A DNA stretch of 64,000 nt, taken from assembly GCF_003206135.1 (NCBI RefSeq), contig NZ_PZJT01000002.1:172483-236482 (forward strand), written 5' to 3'. Positions 47,135 through 56,191 of the stretch are shown one piece after another. The stretch comes from Salinicola salarius (GTDB lineage Bacteria > Pseudomonadota > Gammaproteobacteria > Pseudomonadales > Halomonadaceae). The translations under genes were made by a program, and so were the position numbers. Under the pieces are notes generated by a model, which saw only the letters and a list, made by a program, of their open reading frames with translations, was not told where the DNA came from and did no database searches. Position 1 is the first letter of the stretch. The number at the start of each line of letters is the position of its first letter.

Positions 47135-48054
47135 GCGTGAGGTTCCAGCAGTTTGTTGGCGGCGGCTTCGAGACGTTTCGAGAATTGCTCCACGCTTTCC
47201 TGCGCCTGAAGGGTGCATACCCGGCTGTAGGTTTCCAGCGGGCCGATGTCTGGATGGGCGACCATCGTCACTACGTCCGAGAGCCTTTTGGCAGCGGCAA
47301 TGGCTCCAGGTTCAGCCGTGTTGGGCAGAATGAGCCAGAAAACGTTGGCATTGTATTCGCCGAGCAGGTCGCTCTGGCGGCTATTGTCGGAAACCGCGTG
47401 GCTGAAATTGGACGAAAGCACCTCGCGCAAGTGGCCACCGAATTGATCTCCGGCTTGATCCAGCTGGGGAATGTACACGACCAGTACGCTCAATGGCTGG
47501 TCGAGCGCAGACGCCCTGGCGATTTCTATTTTCAGGTTTGCTCGAATACAGGCGATAGGAAGTCGCTTGTCGCGTCGCCAAGGCCTCAAAGTGAAGCGCT
47601 GAGCACGGGATGGGTGATTCAGCAGAACGAGCAAGGTAGCCGCAACGAGCGCCAGCCACCAGCCCAGTATCAGGTTGAGCGCCGTGATGTGTTCGTCGCC
47701 GAGCAGAGTGAGCATCGCCGGGACGAGACAGAGCGCCAGCAGGAGCGCCGGGAGGAGCGTCAACAACAGAAAGGCGAGGATTATCGACAGTCCCAGCCAC
47801 AGCATGGGGGTGTCGCTACTCGGAGCTTCCACCGCACACAGAATCAGCCCGCCAGTCAGAAGCAGATGATCGACCACCGTCGGTCGCAAGCGCCCCAGCC
47901 ATTGCAGCGGCAGAGAGACCAGCAACGCGATCGCCAACAGCGTAGGCGGCAATATCAAGTCGTAGTGGCGCATCAGGTGTTCCCACAGCGCGAGCCCCAC
48001 CAGCAGCAACAGCGTAAGTAGCTGAGCGATCAGCTTGTATCGACTCAATGCCAA
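47131..48054 (-). CDS. membrane protein with degenerate GGDEF domain and intact I-site
   Basis: A 307-residue protein. Residues of about 8-145 contain about six hydrophobic segments (LLTLLLLVGLALW, LLAIALLVSLPLQWLG, LGWWLALVAATLLVLL among them). Residues of about 165-285 follow the GGDEF fold: LKIEIARASALDQPLSVLVV, then RQSDLLGEYNANVFWLILP. The catalytic GG(D/E)EF is replaced by NANVF, but RxxD (RQSD) is kept exactly five residues before it, the place of the c-di-GMP inhibitory site. So it probably cannot make c-di-GMP but may bind it, like PelD. Start and stop overlap the genes on both sides. Confidence 0.75.
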   Translation of the reverse strand: MALSRYKLIAQLLTLLLLVGLALWEHLMRHYDLILPPTLLAIALLVSLPLQWLGRLRPTVVDHLLLTGGLILCAVEAPSSDTPMLWLGLSIILAFLLLTLLPALLLALCLVPAMLTLLGDEHITALNLILGWWLALVAATLLVLLNHPSRAQRFTLRPWRRDKRLPIACIRANLKIEIARASALDQPLSVLVVYIPQLDQAGDQFGGHLREVLSSNFSHAVSDNSRQSDLLGEYNANVFWLILPNTAEPGAIAAAKRLSDVVTMVAHPDIGPLETYSRVCTLQAQESVEQFSKRLEAAANKLLEPHA

Positions 48055-48863
48055 GGTTGCATCTCCGAAGCATGCTTCGCCGGCTTGCCTGTATGACGAG
48101 CGAAACGATCGCCAATTTCCGTCAGTGGGGTCGAGGAGACCTCCCGATGAGGCATGACAGCACAGCCCAGATATCGTCGGCGCTGGTGGGCGGCTTCGGC
48201 GCTGGGCGCCACGAGAATCACGGCAACCCCATAGTCATTGAGCCGATAGGCACGTTCATAGAGTGCCAGTTGCTCCTGAAGGTATCGGCAGAGCTGTTTC
48301 ATGTCGGCACTCGTCGAGCGGGCGCAGCCGAAAACTACCACCTCGCCATGCAAGGCTTCTCGCTCGGCTCGCTTGAGTTCGCGTTGAATGTCGGTATCCA
48401 GCTGAGCCGGCGGGAGCAGCCAATCGGGCTTCACTGGCGGCGGCGTCCGCTGCTGTCGCTCCAGGGACAGCAGCCAGACGATAGCCAGGGAAGTCGCGGC
48501 AACGACGGCGGTTGGGAGGGTCTGCGTCCAGCCGATGTAGGTCACGCACGACAGGTAGGCCGCCACATTCACCACGATTCCGGCTCGACCCGCCAGTCCC
48601 AGCAGGCACAAGGGCAGAACCCAGAGCCAGATATCCGTATGGGCGCGACCGCCCAGGAGCAGGCCGACGGCGAGCAGGAGAATCGCGATGGGAAACCACG
48701 TCGTGAGACGTGCAGGACGAGCCAGCAGGAAAGCGAAGACGACGGCGCTGGTCCAGGCAGTTGCCCTCATCGCGCCTTCGGCCAGCCAGCCCGTCAACAG
48801 AGCAAGCACCAAGATAAGCGCCAGAAGCGTTTTGAAGCCGAGGCTTTTGTACTTGCTTTGCAT
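48045..48863 (-). CDS. membrane protein with a more degenerate GGDEF-like domain
   Basis: A 272-residue protein of the same layout as the next gene: about six hydrophobic segments in residues 8-135 (TLLALILVLALLTGWLAEG, WFPIAILLLAVGLLLGG) and a cytoplasmic C-terminal domain of about 110 residues. That domain reads ELKRAEREALHGEVVVFGC then YERAYRLNDYGVAVILVAP, which aligns with the end of a GGDEF domain with NDYGV in place of GGDEF. No RxxD is found at the inhibitory-site position. It starts the three-gene operon and overlaps the next gene by ten bases. The GGDEF assignment is less certain here than for its neighbour. Confidence 0.6.
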   Translation of the reverse strand: MQSKYKSLGFKTLLALILVLALLTGWLAEGAMRATAWTSAVVFAFLLARPARLTTWFPIAILLLAVGLLLGGRAHTDIWLWVLPLCLLGLAGRAGIVVNVAAYLSCVTYIGWTQTLPTAVVAATSLAIVWLLSLERQQRTPPPVKPDWLLPPAQLDTDIQRELKRAEREALHGEVVVFGCARSTSADMKQLCRYLQEQLALYERAYRLNDYGVAVILVAPSAEAAHQRRRYLGCAVMPHREVSSTPLTEIGDRFARHTGKPAKHASEMQPWH

Positions 48864-49073
48864 GGTGGCTTATATTGGACCGATTGCGAATGGCGTGCTC
48901 GATTCGTGTCTCACTATCGCATGTGCCGGGACTGAGCGTATAGCGTGATCGACGATAACGGGCAAAGCGCTATCGTATCATTGACGCCAAGTTTTCTAGC
49001 CTACCGGGCCGTTGCGGATTTCGACGACGAACGGCGCTCGTTGCGGGCTACCAACGAGATGGAATAGTACACC

Positions 49074-50357
49074 ATGCAGCAGACTGCGGCCTCTCGGGTC
49101 GAGGATATCGTTCAGTACATGCAGGATCTGGGGCAGCGGGCGCGTAGCGCCAGTGCCGCGCTGCGCCGGGTCGACAGCGGTTCCAAGAACCGCGCGCTGG
49201 AGGCCATCGTGGCTCGGCTGGAAGCGGCGCGGCCGGCCCTGGCGGCGGCCAACCGGGAGGATTTGCAGCGCGGGCGCGACAACGGGCTGAGTGACGCCCT
49301 GCTGGATCGCCTGGCGCTGACCCCCGAGCGAGTCGATGCCATGATCGCCGGTGTTCGTCAGGTGGCGGCGCTTGCCGATCCCGTCGGCCAGATCGATGGC
49401 CTGAGCTATCGCCCCAGCGGCATTCAGGTCGGCCAGATGCGTGTTCCCCTGGGCGTGATCGGTATCATCTACGAGTCGCGTCCCAATGTGACCGTTGAGG
49501 CGGCGAGCCTCTGTCTGAAGTCCGGAAACGCCTGCATTCTTCGTGGCGGCTCGGAGGCGGCGTCCAGCAATGCGGCGATCGCGGAGTGCATTCGTCTGGG
49601 GCTCGAGGACGCCGGGCTGCCGGCAGCGGCCGTGCAGATCGTGGCAACCACCGATCGTGCCGCGGTAGGGGCGTTGATTACCATGCCGCAGTTCGTGGAC
49701 GTCATCATTCCGCGAGGCGGCAAGTCGTTGATCACGCGCGTCGCCGACGAGGCCACGGTGCCTGTCATCAAGCATCTCGATGGGATCTGCCACGTCTATA
49801 TCGATGCGGCTGCGGATGTCGACAAGGCGGTGGCGATCGCCGACAACGCCAAGACCCAGCGCTACTCTCCCTGCAATACCATGGAAACCCTGCTGGTGCA
49901 TGCCGATATCGCGGCGCGGGTGCTGCCCGAACTGGCAGCGATCTATCGCGACAAGCACGTCGAGATGCGTGGCTGTCCGCGCACCCGGGAATGGATCGGC
50001 GATGCCGTCGCCGCCTCGGAGGCGGACTGGTCGACGGAGTATCTGGCACCGATTCTGGCGATTCGCATCGTCGACGGTTTCGACCAGGCGGTCGAACACG
50101 TCAACACCTATGGTTCGCAGCATACCGACGCGATCGTGACGGAAAACCTGACCCTCGCCAGACGGTTTCTGGCCGAGGTGGATTCCAGTTCGGTCATCGT
50201 CAATGCCTCGACACGTTTTGCCGATGGCTTCGAATATGGGCTGGGCGCCGAGATCGGCATTTCGACCAACAAGCTGCATGCCCGCGGCCCGGTTGGCCTC
50301 GAAGGCCTGACAACCCGAAAATACGTGGTCTTTGGCGACGGTCATGTCCGGAACTGA
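49074..50357 (+). CDS. proA: gamma-glutamyl phosphate reductase
   Basis: A 427-residue NADPH enzyme of proline synthesis. Motifs are [38 protein letters not shown], and the catalytic cysteine in [14 protein letters not shown]. The C-terminus has [20 protein letters not shown] and TTRKYV. Proline is a compatible solute in halophiles, so the gene may matter for osmotic stress. nadD starts inside its last codons (14-base overlap). Confidence 0.97.
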   Translation: MQQTAASRVEDIVQYMQDLGQRARSASAALRRVDSGSKNRALEAIVARLEAARPALAAANREDLQRGRDNGLSDALLDRLALTPERVDAMIAGVRQVAALADPVGQIDGLSYRPSGIQVGQMRVPLGVIGIIYESRPNVTVEAASLCLKSGNACILRGGSEAASSNAAIAECIRLGLEDAGLPAAAVQIVATTDRAAVGALITMPQFVDVIIPRGGKSLITRVADEATVPVIKHLDGICHVYIDAAADVDKAVAIADNAKTQRYSPCNTMETLLVHADIAARVLPELAAIYRDKHVEMRGCPRTREWIGDAVAASEADWSTEYLAPILAIRIVDGFDQAVEHVNTYGSQHTDAIVTENLTLARRFLAEVDSSSVIVNASTRFADGFEYGLGAEIGISTNKLHARGPVGLEGLTTRKYVVFGDGHVRN

Positions 50358-51060
50358 CGTGCGACAAACTGACGCACGACATTCGTCCATTGCGCGTATC
50401 GCCATGCTCGGCGGTACCTTCGACCCTGTCCATATAGGACATCTGCGTAGTGCCGTGGAGTTGGGAGAGGCGCTGGCGCTGGATGCGGTGCACATGATTC
50501 CGGTCCACGTTCCGCCTCATCGCACGGCACCCGGTATTTCCGCCGAGCACCGGCTGGCCATGCTGAAGGCCGGTATCGGTGACACGCCCGGCCTGGTGGC
50601 GGACGACCGTGAGGTGCGTCGTTCAGGTCATTCCTACTCCGTCGACACCCTGGCGTCATTGCGCGAAGCGTGGGGAGAACAGGCGCGGCTTGTCATGGCC
50701 GTCGGTCACGATGCCTTTCTGGGGCTTCCCGACTGGCATCAGTACGAGCGCTTGCTGTCGCTCGCCCACATCGTGGTGATCGATCGTCCCGACCACGAGG
50801 AACCGCTGAAGCCGGCACTGGCTTCATTGATCGAAGGTCGTGAGGTCGCTACGGTCGAATCGCTGATGACGGCGCCTGCCGGCCACTTGTTGCGCCTGCG
50901 CTTGCCCAGCCGCATGGCGATCGCGGCGACTGAAGTGCGTCGGCGCTTGCAGCAAGGGCTCAGCGTGCGATATCTGATTCCCGAGTCCGTCGAGCGCTAT
51001 ATCGAAACCCACGGGCTCTATCGCGAGTCGGGGACTGGCGTTGACGGGTTATCCGAGTAA
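50344..51060 (+). CDS. nadD: nicotinate-mononucleotide adenylyltransferase
   Basis: A 238-residue NAD-synthesis enzyme. The nucleotidyltransferase signature is [17 protein letters not shown], with [15 protein letters not shown] and the C-terminal ISxTxxR-like segment [15 protein letters not shown], then [18 protein letters not shown]. The ATG at 50344 lies inside proA and follows GGCGACGGTC, with an in-frame TTG at 50332 as the alternative. A strong hairpin after the gene separates it from rsfS. Confidence 0.94.
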   Translation: MSGTDVRQTDARHSSIARIAMLGGTFDPVHIGHLRSAVELGEALALDAVHMIPVHVPPHRTAPGISAEHRLAMLKAGIGDTPGLVADDREVRRSGHSYSVDTLASLREAWGEQARLVMAVGHDAFLGLPDWHQYERLLSLAHIVVIDRPDHEEPLKPALASLIEGREVATVESLMTAPAGHLLRLRLPSRMAIAATEVRRRLQQGLSVRYLIPESVERYIETHGLYRESGTGVDGLSE

Positions 51061-51064
51061 AATG

Positions 51065-51103
51065 CGCGTCTTCCGGATTTCCGGGAGACGCGATTGCCCT
51101 TTT
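51065..51103 (+). terminator. long hairpin between nadD and rsfS
   Basis: CGCGTCTTCCGG and CCGGGAGACGCG form a 12-bp stem (one T-G pair) around ATTT at 51065-51092. A T5 run follows seven bases later at 51099-51103 and can itself form a small CCCTT/AAGGG hairpin. It could be a terminator or attenuator inside an otherwise compact gene group. Confidence 0.55.
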
Positions 51104-51128
51104 TCAAGGGGCTATATGACGAGGAGCT

Positions 51129-51512
51129 ATGCAGACAGATACGCTTAAATCATTGGTGGTGGATGCGCTCGAAGAGTTGAAAGCGCGTGACGTCGTCGAG
51201 CTGGATGTAGCCGAATTGACCAGTGTCACTGATGTCATGGTGGTCGCGAGCGGCACATCGTCGCGTCATGTCTCCGCACTGGCGGATAACGTGATCGAAA
51301 AGGCGAAGGAGGCCGGCCTTCGACCGCTGGGCGTAGAAGGGCAGCAGAGCGGTGAATGGGTGCTGGTGGATCTGGGCGACGTCGTCGCTCATGTGATGAT
51401 GCCGGAGACCCGTCAACTCTATGATCTCGAGCGTCTCTGGGCCGATCTGCCCACGGATTCGAAGCGTGCCGCGGATCGTCAAGAGCTTCGCGGTCAAGAG
51501 CTTCGCGGGTGA
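51129..51512 (+). CDS. rsfS: ribosomal silencing factor RsfS
   Basis: A 127-residue DUF143/Iojap protein that binds L14 and blocks subunit joining in starvation. It has [38 protein letters not shown] and [21 protein letters not shown]. The C-terminus ends with a duplicated QELRG (15-bp direct repeat at 51480-51509). Its stop overlaps the GTG of rlmH (GTGA). Confidence 0.95.
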   Translation: MQTDTLKSLVVDALEELKARDVVELDVAELTSVTDVMVVASGTSSRHVSALADNVIEKAKEAGLRPLGVEGQQSGEWVLVDLGDVVAHVMMPETRQLYDLERLWADLPTDSKRAADRQELRGQELRG

Positions 51513-51976
51513 AGATCCGGTTGCTGGCCGTCGGCTCGCGCATGCCGGCGTGGGTCGAGGCCGGGGTCGATGAGTATCGCAAGCGGTTGCCGCGCGAGAT
51601 GCCCTTCGAGATCGTCGAGATCCCGCCCGGTGCTCGCGGCAAGAATGCCGACGTGACGCGGGCAATCCAGGCCGAAGGTGATCGGATGCTGGAAAAATTG
51701 CGCGATCAGGAACGTATCGTGGCGCTCGAGGTCAAAGGGGTGTCCTGGACGACCGAGCAACTGGCCGCAGAGCTGGACTCCTGGCGGCTGGAAGGGCAGG
51801 ACGTCGCGCTGTTGGTCGGAGGTCCCGACGGTCTCGATCCCCGCGTCGTCGCCCGCGCTCGGCAATCCTGGTCGCTGTCGGCACTGACGCTGCCGCACCC
51901 CCTGGTGCGGGTGGTGCTGGCGGAACAGCTCTATCGCGCCTGGACATTGCTCGCAGGACATCCGTATCACCGTTGA
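51509..51976 (+). CDS. rlmH: 23S rRNA pseudouridine-1915 N3-methyltransferase
   Basis: A 155-residue SPOUT-fold enzyme that methylates Psi1915 in helix 69. It starts with a GTG ([19 protein letters not shown]) overlapping the rsfS stop. SAM-binding knot elements are [15 protein letters not shown] and [20 protein letters not shown], closing with [14 protein letters not shown]. Pairing with rsfS is conserved in gammaproteobacteria. Confidence 0.96.
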   Translation: MKIRLLAVGSRMPAWVEAGVDEYRKRLPREMPFEIVEIPPGARGKNADVTRAIQAEGDRMLEKLRDQERIVALEVKGVSWTTEQLAAELDSWRLEGQDVALLVGGPDGLDPRVVARARQSWSLSALTLPHPLVRVVLAEQLYRAWTLLAGHPYHR

Positions 51977-52081
51977 GTCAGAGAGTCAGTCGCTTGTTTC
52001 CATTTGACGCCACCGAAAGCGACGCCGCCGGACGCCGTGACGGCTCGGAGCCGATCCCTGCCCTGAATCGCTGCTTCTGTC

Positions 52082-53977
52082 ATGCGTAAACGTCGGGAAA
52101 ACGTCAAGAACCACGAACAGGAAGTTCGTGTCTTTCGCAATCGCTCGCTGGTCGCTGCCCTGATCATTCTGCTGATGGCGGGCGCGCTCGTTTCGCGTCT
52201 GGTCTATTTGCAAATCATCGAGCATGACGTCTTCATCACGCGCTCCGACAACAATCGCATGCGAGTGGAGCCGTTACCGCCGCGTCGTGGCCTGATCTAC
52301 GACCGAAACGGCAAGCTGCTGGCGGAAAACCGCCCGACCTACAATCTCACCATCGTGCGCGAACGTGTCGATGATCTCGATACCACGTTACAGCGTCTGG
52401 TGGATATCCTGGGGCTGCCCGAGGACGAGGTCGAGACCTTTCGGGAGCGTTCCCGTCAGCGCCAGCGACCCTATCAGCCTGCGCTGTTGATCAGCGATCT
52501 CACCGAGGATCAGATTGCCCGCCTGGCCGTGAACCGTTATCTGCTTAGCGGTGTCGAGGTCGAGGCCCAGTTGATGCGCTATTACCCTGATCCGATCGTG
52601 ATGTCTCACGTGCTCGGTTACGTCGGGCGGATCAACGCCGATGAGCTGGCCGATCTGGATCCCGGCAATTATGCCGGTACTCATTTCATCGGCAAGACGG
52701 GGGTCGAGTACACCTACGAGGATCAGCTTCATGGCAAGGCCGGCCTGCGCAAGGTCGAGACCAACGCCCGTGGCCGGGTCCTGCGTGAACTGGACCGAAA
52801 TCCGGCAGAGCCGGGCAAGGACATCACGCTGACCATCGACAGCCGTCTGCAGCACATGGCCTATGATCTGCTGGGCGGACGACGCGGTGCCATCGTGGCC
52901 ATTCAGCCCAAGACGGGCGACATCCTGGCGATGGTTTCGGCACCGGGCTTCGACATCAACAAGTTCGTGACCGGGATCTCCTACAAGGATTATCGCGCCT
53001 TGCAGGAAAATCTGGACCTGCCGCTGTATAACCGTGCGGTACGCGGGCAGTATCCGCCGGGTTCGACCGTCAAGCCGTTCGAGGCGCTGGGCGCCTTGCA
53101 GGATGGGGTGGTCAAGCCCAACGACGTCATCTACGACCCTGGCTATTTCCAGTTGCCCAATGATAGCCGGCGCTACCACAACTGGCTGCGGTGGGGGCAT
53201 GGTCGTGTCGATCTCGAGCGAGCGCTGGAAGTCTCCAACAACACCTACTTCTATACCATGGCGTACCGGCTGGGCATCGACCGTCTCTCGGCGTTCATGC
53301 ACCAGTTCGGCTTTGGCGAGGTCACGTCGCTGGATGTCCAGGGAGCGTCGCCGGGCCTGATGCCGTCACGCGAATGGAAGCGCGAGAAGTACAACCAGGT
53401 GTGGTATCCGGGAGAAACGCTTTCTGCCGGCATCGGTCAAGGATATTTCATGGCGACGCCACTCCAGTTGGCGGCTGCCACCGCGACACTGGCCAATCGG
53501 GGACAGTGGGTGCGGCCGCACCTGGCCAAGCGCATCGGCGACGACACCGTCGAGCCGCCGTTCGCGGACACCAAGCCGGATGTACAGATCGATCAGGCGC
53601 GCTGGTGGCAGGATGTCTTCAAAGGCATGGAAGCAGTGATGAACGGCTCCGAAGGGACCGCCCGCAAGGCTGGCGCTGGCCTGCAGTACGAGATGGCAGC
53701 GAAGACCGGCACCGCTCAGGTCTTTTCGTTGGGGCAGAACCAGAAGTACGACGCCGACGAACTGGCCGAACGCCTCCGTGATCACGCGCTGTTCATCGGT
53801 TTTGCGCCCGTAGACGACCCTCAGATCGCGGTTGCCGTCATCGTCGAGAACGCAGGCGGCGGCGTATCCGGCCTCGGTCGCGAGCTTACCGATGCCTGGC
53901 TGTTGCCCGACGGAAAGCTCGAGGATCCGCCGGGTACCACCGTCAACGAAGAAATCGAGAGTATCGATGGCGATTGA
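52082..53977 (+). CDS. mrdA: penicillin-binding protein 2 (elongasome transpeptidase)
   Basis: A 631-residue inner-membrane transpeptidase for lateral wall growth. One TM anchor lies at about residues 20-42 (LVAALIILLMAGALVSRLVY). A pedestal domain follows (PPRRGLIYDRNGKLLAEN). The transpeptidase domain has the serine in PPGSTVKPFEALGAL, SNN in LEVSNNTYFY, and KTG in AAKTGTAQVF. Length matches the family. rodA starts inside its last codons, giving the conserved PBP2-RodA pair. Confidence 0.97.
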   Translation: MRKRRENVKNHEQEVRVFRNRSLVAALIILLMAGALVSRLVYLQIIEHDVFITRSDNNRMRVEPLPPRRGLIYDRNGKLLAENRPTYNLTIVRERVDDLDTTLQRLVDILGLPEDEVETFRERSRQRQRPYQPALLISDLTEDQIARLAVNRYLLSGVEVEAQLMRYYPDPIVMSHVLGYVGRINADELADLDPGNYAGTHFIGKTGVEYTYEDQLHGKAGLRKVETNARGRVLRELDRNPAEPGKDITLTIDSRLQHMAYDLLGGRRGAIVAIQPKTGDILAMVSAPGFDINKFVTGISYKDYRALQENLDLPLYNRAVRGQYPPGSTVKPFEALGALQDGVVKPNDVIYDPGYFQLPNDSRRYHNWLRWGHGRVDLERALEVSNNTYFYTMAYRLGIDRLSAFMHQFGFGEVTSLDVQGASPGLMPSREWKREKYNQVWYPGETLSAGIGQGYFMATPLQLAAATATLANRGQWVRPHLAKRIGDDTVEPPFADTKPDVQIDQARWWQDVFKGMEAVMNGSEGTARKAGAGLQYEMAAKTGTAQVFSLGQNQKYDADELAERLRDHALFIGFAPVDDPQIAVAVIVENAGGGVSGLGRELTDAWLLPDGKLEDPPGTTVNEEIESIDGD

Positions 53978-55109
53978 TTTCCAACGCGTGGCACCGAGAG
54001 CCCATCAAGCCCGAGTCGGGCGCAAGCGCTCGTTGTGGCTGCGCATGCATCTCGACCCGTGGCTATTGTCGATCCTGCTGCTGCTGATCTCGTTCGGACT
54101 GGTGGTGCTCTACAGCGCCAGCGGCATGTCGGCCTCGACGACGATGGCGCAGGCGTCGCGCATGGGTGTGGCCTTGCTGGGCGCGGTGATCATCGCGCAG
54201 TTCTCGCCCGGCACGCTGTTCCGGTGGACACCGCTGGCCTACGGTGGCGGCCTCTTGATGCTGATCGCCGTCGAGATCATGGGGGACATCGGCATGGGCG
54301 CCCAGCGCTGGCTGGAGATCGGTCCGTTGCGATTCCAGCCTTCGGAGGTGATGAAGATCGCCATGCCGATGATGCTGGCGGCCTATTTTCATCGCCGCCC
54401 CCTGCCGCCCACCTGGCGCGATCTGATCGTCTGCGCGGTGATCATCGGGGTGCCGGTGCTGCTGATCGCCCGTCAGCCTGACCTGGGCACGTCATTGCTG
54501 GTGACCTGCGCGGCAGTGTTCGTGATTCTGCTGACGGGGCTGTCATGGAAATTCATTCTGACGCTGGTGGCCATGGCGGGGGCGGCGGCGCCGCTGCTGT
54601 GGATCAACATGCACGATTACCAGCGTCAGCGAGTGTTGACCTTTCTCAACCCGGAAAGCGACCCTCTCGGTGCCGGGTGGAACATCATCCAGTCCAAGAC
54701 CGCGATCGGCAGCGGCGGGCTGGAAGGCAAGGGCTGGGGGCTGGGTACGCAGTCCCAGCTAGAGTTCCTGCCGGAGCGCCATACCGACTTCATCGTCGCC
54801 GTGCTGGGAGAGGAGTTCGGCCTGATCGGCATGTGTACCATTCTGGTGCTGTATCTGTTGCTGGTCTCGCGCGGGCTGGTCATGGCCAATCATGCGCAGG
54901 ACACCTACGGCCGCTTGCTGGCCGGTAGTATCGTATTGACCTTTTTCATCTACGTTTTCGTGAATATCGGCATGGTCACGGGCATTCTGCCGGTGGTCGG
55001 CGTGCCATTGCCGCTGGTCAGCTATGGCGGGACCTCCAGCGTGACCTTGATGGCCGGGTTCGGTATTCTCATGTCGATTCACACGCACCGGCGCCTGTTG
55101 ACACACTGA
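53967..55109 (+). CDS. rodA: peptidoglycan glycosyltransferase RodA
   Basis: A 380-residue SEDS-family polytopic membrane protein that polymerises lipid II with PBP2. It has LISFGLVVLYSASG, QRWLEIGPLRFQPSEVMKI, RQPDLGTSLLV, the catalytic-loop region ERHTDFIVAVLGEEFGLIG and the C-terminal PLPLVSYGGTSSVTLMAGFG. The ATG at 53967 overlaps the mrdA stop (ATGGCGATTGA), which fits coupled synthesis of the pair. Confidence 0.97.
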   Translation: MAIDFQRVAPRAHQARVGRKRSLWLRMHLDPWLLSILLLLISFGLVVLYSASGMSASTTMAQASRMGVALLGAVIIAQFSPGTLFRWTPLAYGGGLLMLIAVEIMGDIGMGAQRWLEIGPLRFQPSEVMKIAMPMMLAAYFHRRPLPPTWRDLIVCAVIIGVPVLLIARQPDLGTSLLVTCAAVFVILLTGLSWKFILTLVAMAGAAAPLLWINMHDYQRQRVLTFLNPESDPLGAGWNIIQSKTAIGSGGLEGKGWGLGTQSQLEFLPERHTDFIVAVLGEEFGLIGMCTILVLYLLLVSRGLVMANHAQDTYGRLLAGSIVLTFFIYVFVNIGMVTGILPVVGVPLPLVSYGGTSSVTLMAGFGILMSIHTHRRLLTH

Positions 55110-55144
55110 CGCCGGAAGAGCCGCAAGCAGGGAGCTAGTCGCGC

Positions 55145-56191
55145 ATGCCGCTGCGTTGGAGACGAGATCGTCGGTTCAGCATCAGTCTGTTGCTGGTGGG
55201 ACTCTGGGGTTTGGCAAGCGCGGCGGCGCAGGCCGAGGAGAATTTCGACCCGACCACCCATCCCGAAGTGCAAGAGATGGTGGAAGCCCTGTCGCGGAAG
55301 GGCTTGCCGAGTCACGAGCTGGAAGCCGCGATGCAGGCGGCGCAGTATCGTCCGCAGGTACTGGAGGCGATGGATCACGCGGCGGAAAGACGCTTGCGCT
55401 GGGACGAGTACCGCGACATCTTCATCCAGCCTGAACGTATTCGACAGGGCGTTGCCTTTCTCGAGAAGTATCATGAAGCGTTGGCGCGGGCCGAGAAAGT
55501 CTACGGCGTGCCGCCGGAGATCGTGGTGGCGATCCTGGGTGTCGAGACCCAGTACGGCCAACACAAGGGCACGCATCGTGTGCTGGATTCTCTCTCCACG
55601 CTGGCCTTTCACCATCCTTCCCGAGGTGCCTTCTTTCGTGGTGAGCTCGAGGCGTTTCTCGATATCACGCTAGGTCAGGATGTCGATCCCGCCACGCTTC
55701 ATGGCTCCTACGCCGGTGCCATGGGCTATCCGCAGTTCATTCCGACCAGCTATCAGGCGTACGCGGTCGATTTCGATTTCGATGGCCTGAAGGATCTGTG
55801 GAACAACCCGGTGGACGCCATCGGCAGTATCGCCAATTACTTCAGCGAGCATGGTTGGCAGCGGCATCAAGCGGTGCTGGTCGAGGCCGATGGCCCCGAT
55901 GTGTTGCCGTCTTCCATCACCTTCAATCGTACCGAGCCGCCGGATACATCGATTTCGGCGTTGCAGCAGGTCGGTATCGAGCCGACGGCGGGGAGCTTGC
56001 AGCCGAGTGACGAGGTCGTGCCGTTGGCCCTGGATTTTGCCGACGGGCACATTCGCTATGTGCTGGGCCTCGACAATTTCTACGTCATCACCCGCTACAA
56101 CCACAGCCATCTCTATGCGATGGCGGTCGCGACGCTGGCGCAGCGCATTCAGACTGCCATGTCCGAGGACGCACAAGGTGACGGGGCATGA
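55145..56191 (+). CDS. mltB: membrane-bound lytic murein transglycosylase B
   Basis: A 348-residue periplasmic enzyme of glycoside family GH103. A signal peptide is visible (ISLLLVGLWGLASAAAQAEE) but with no lipobox cysteine, unlike E. coli MltB. The catalytic glutamate lies in VVAILGVETQYGQHKG, with YAGAMGYPQFIPTSYQAYAV after it. It ends in an ATGA-type overlap with rlpA, so a secreted lytic enzyme and the SPOR protein are made together. Confidence 0.93.
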   Translation: MPLRWRRDRRFSISLLLVGLWGLASAAAQAEENFDPTTHPEVQEMVEALSRKGLPSHELEAAMQAAQYRPQVLEAMDHAAERRLRWDEYRDIFIQPERIRQGVAFLEKYHEALARAEKVYGVPPEIVVAILGVETQYGQHKGTHRVLDSLSTLAFHHPSRGAFFRGELEAFLDITLGQDVDPATLHGSYAGAMGYPQFIPTSYQAYAVDFDFDGLKDLWNNPVDAIGSIANYFSEHGWQRHQAVLVEADGPDVLPSSITFNRTEPPDTSISALQQVGIEPTAGSLQPSDEVVPLALDFADGHIRYVLGLDNFYVITRYNHSHLYAMAVATLAQRIQTAMSEDAQGDGA

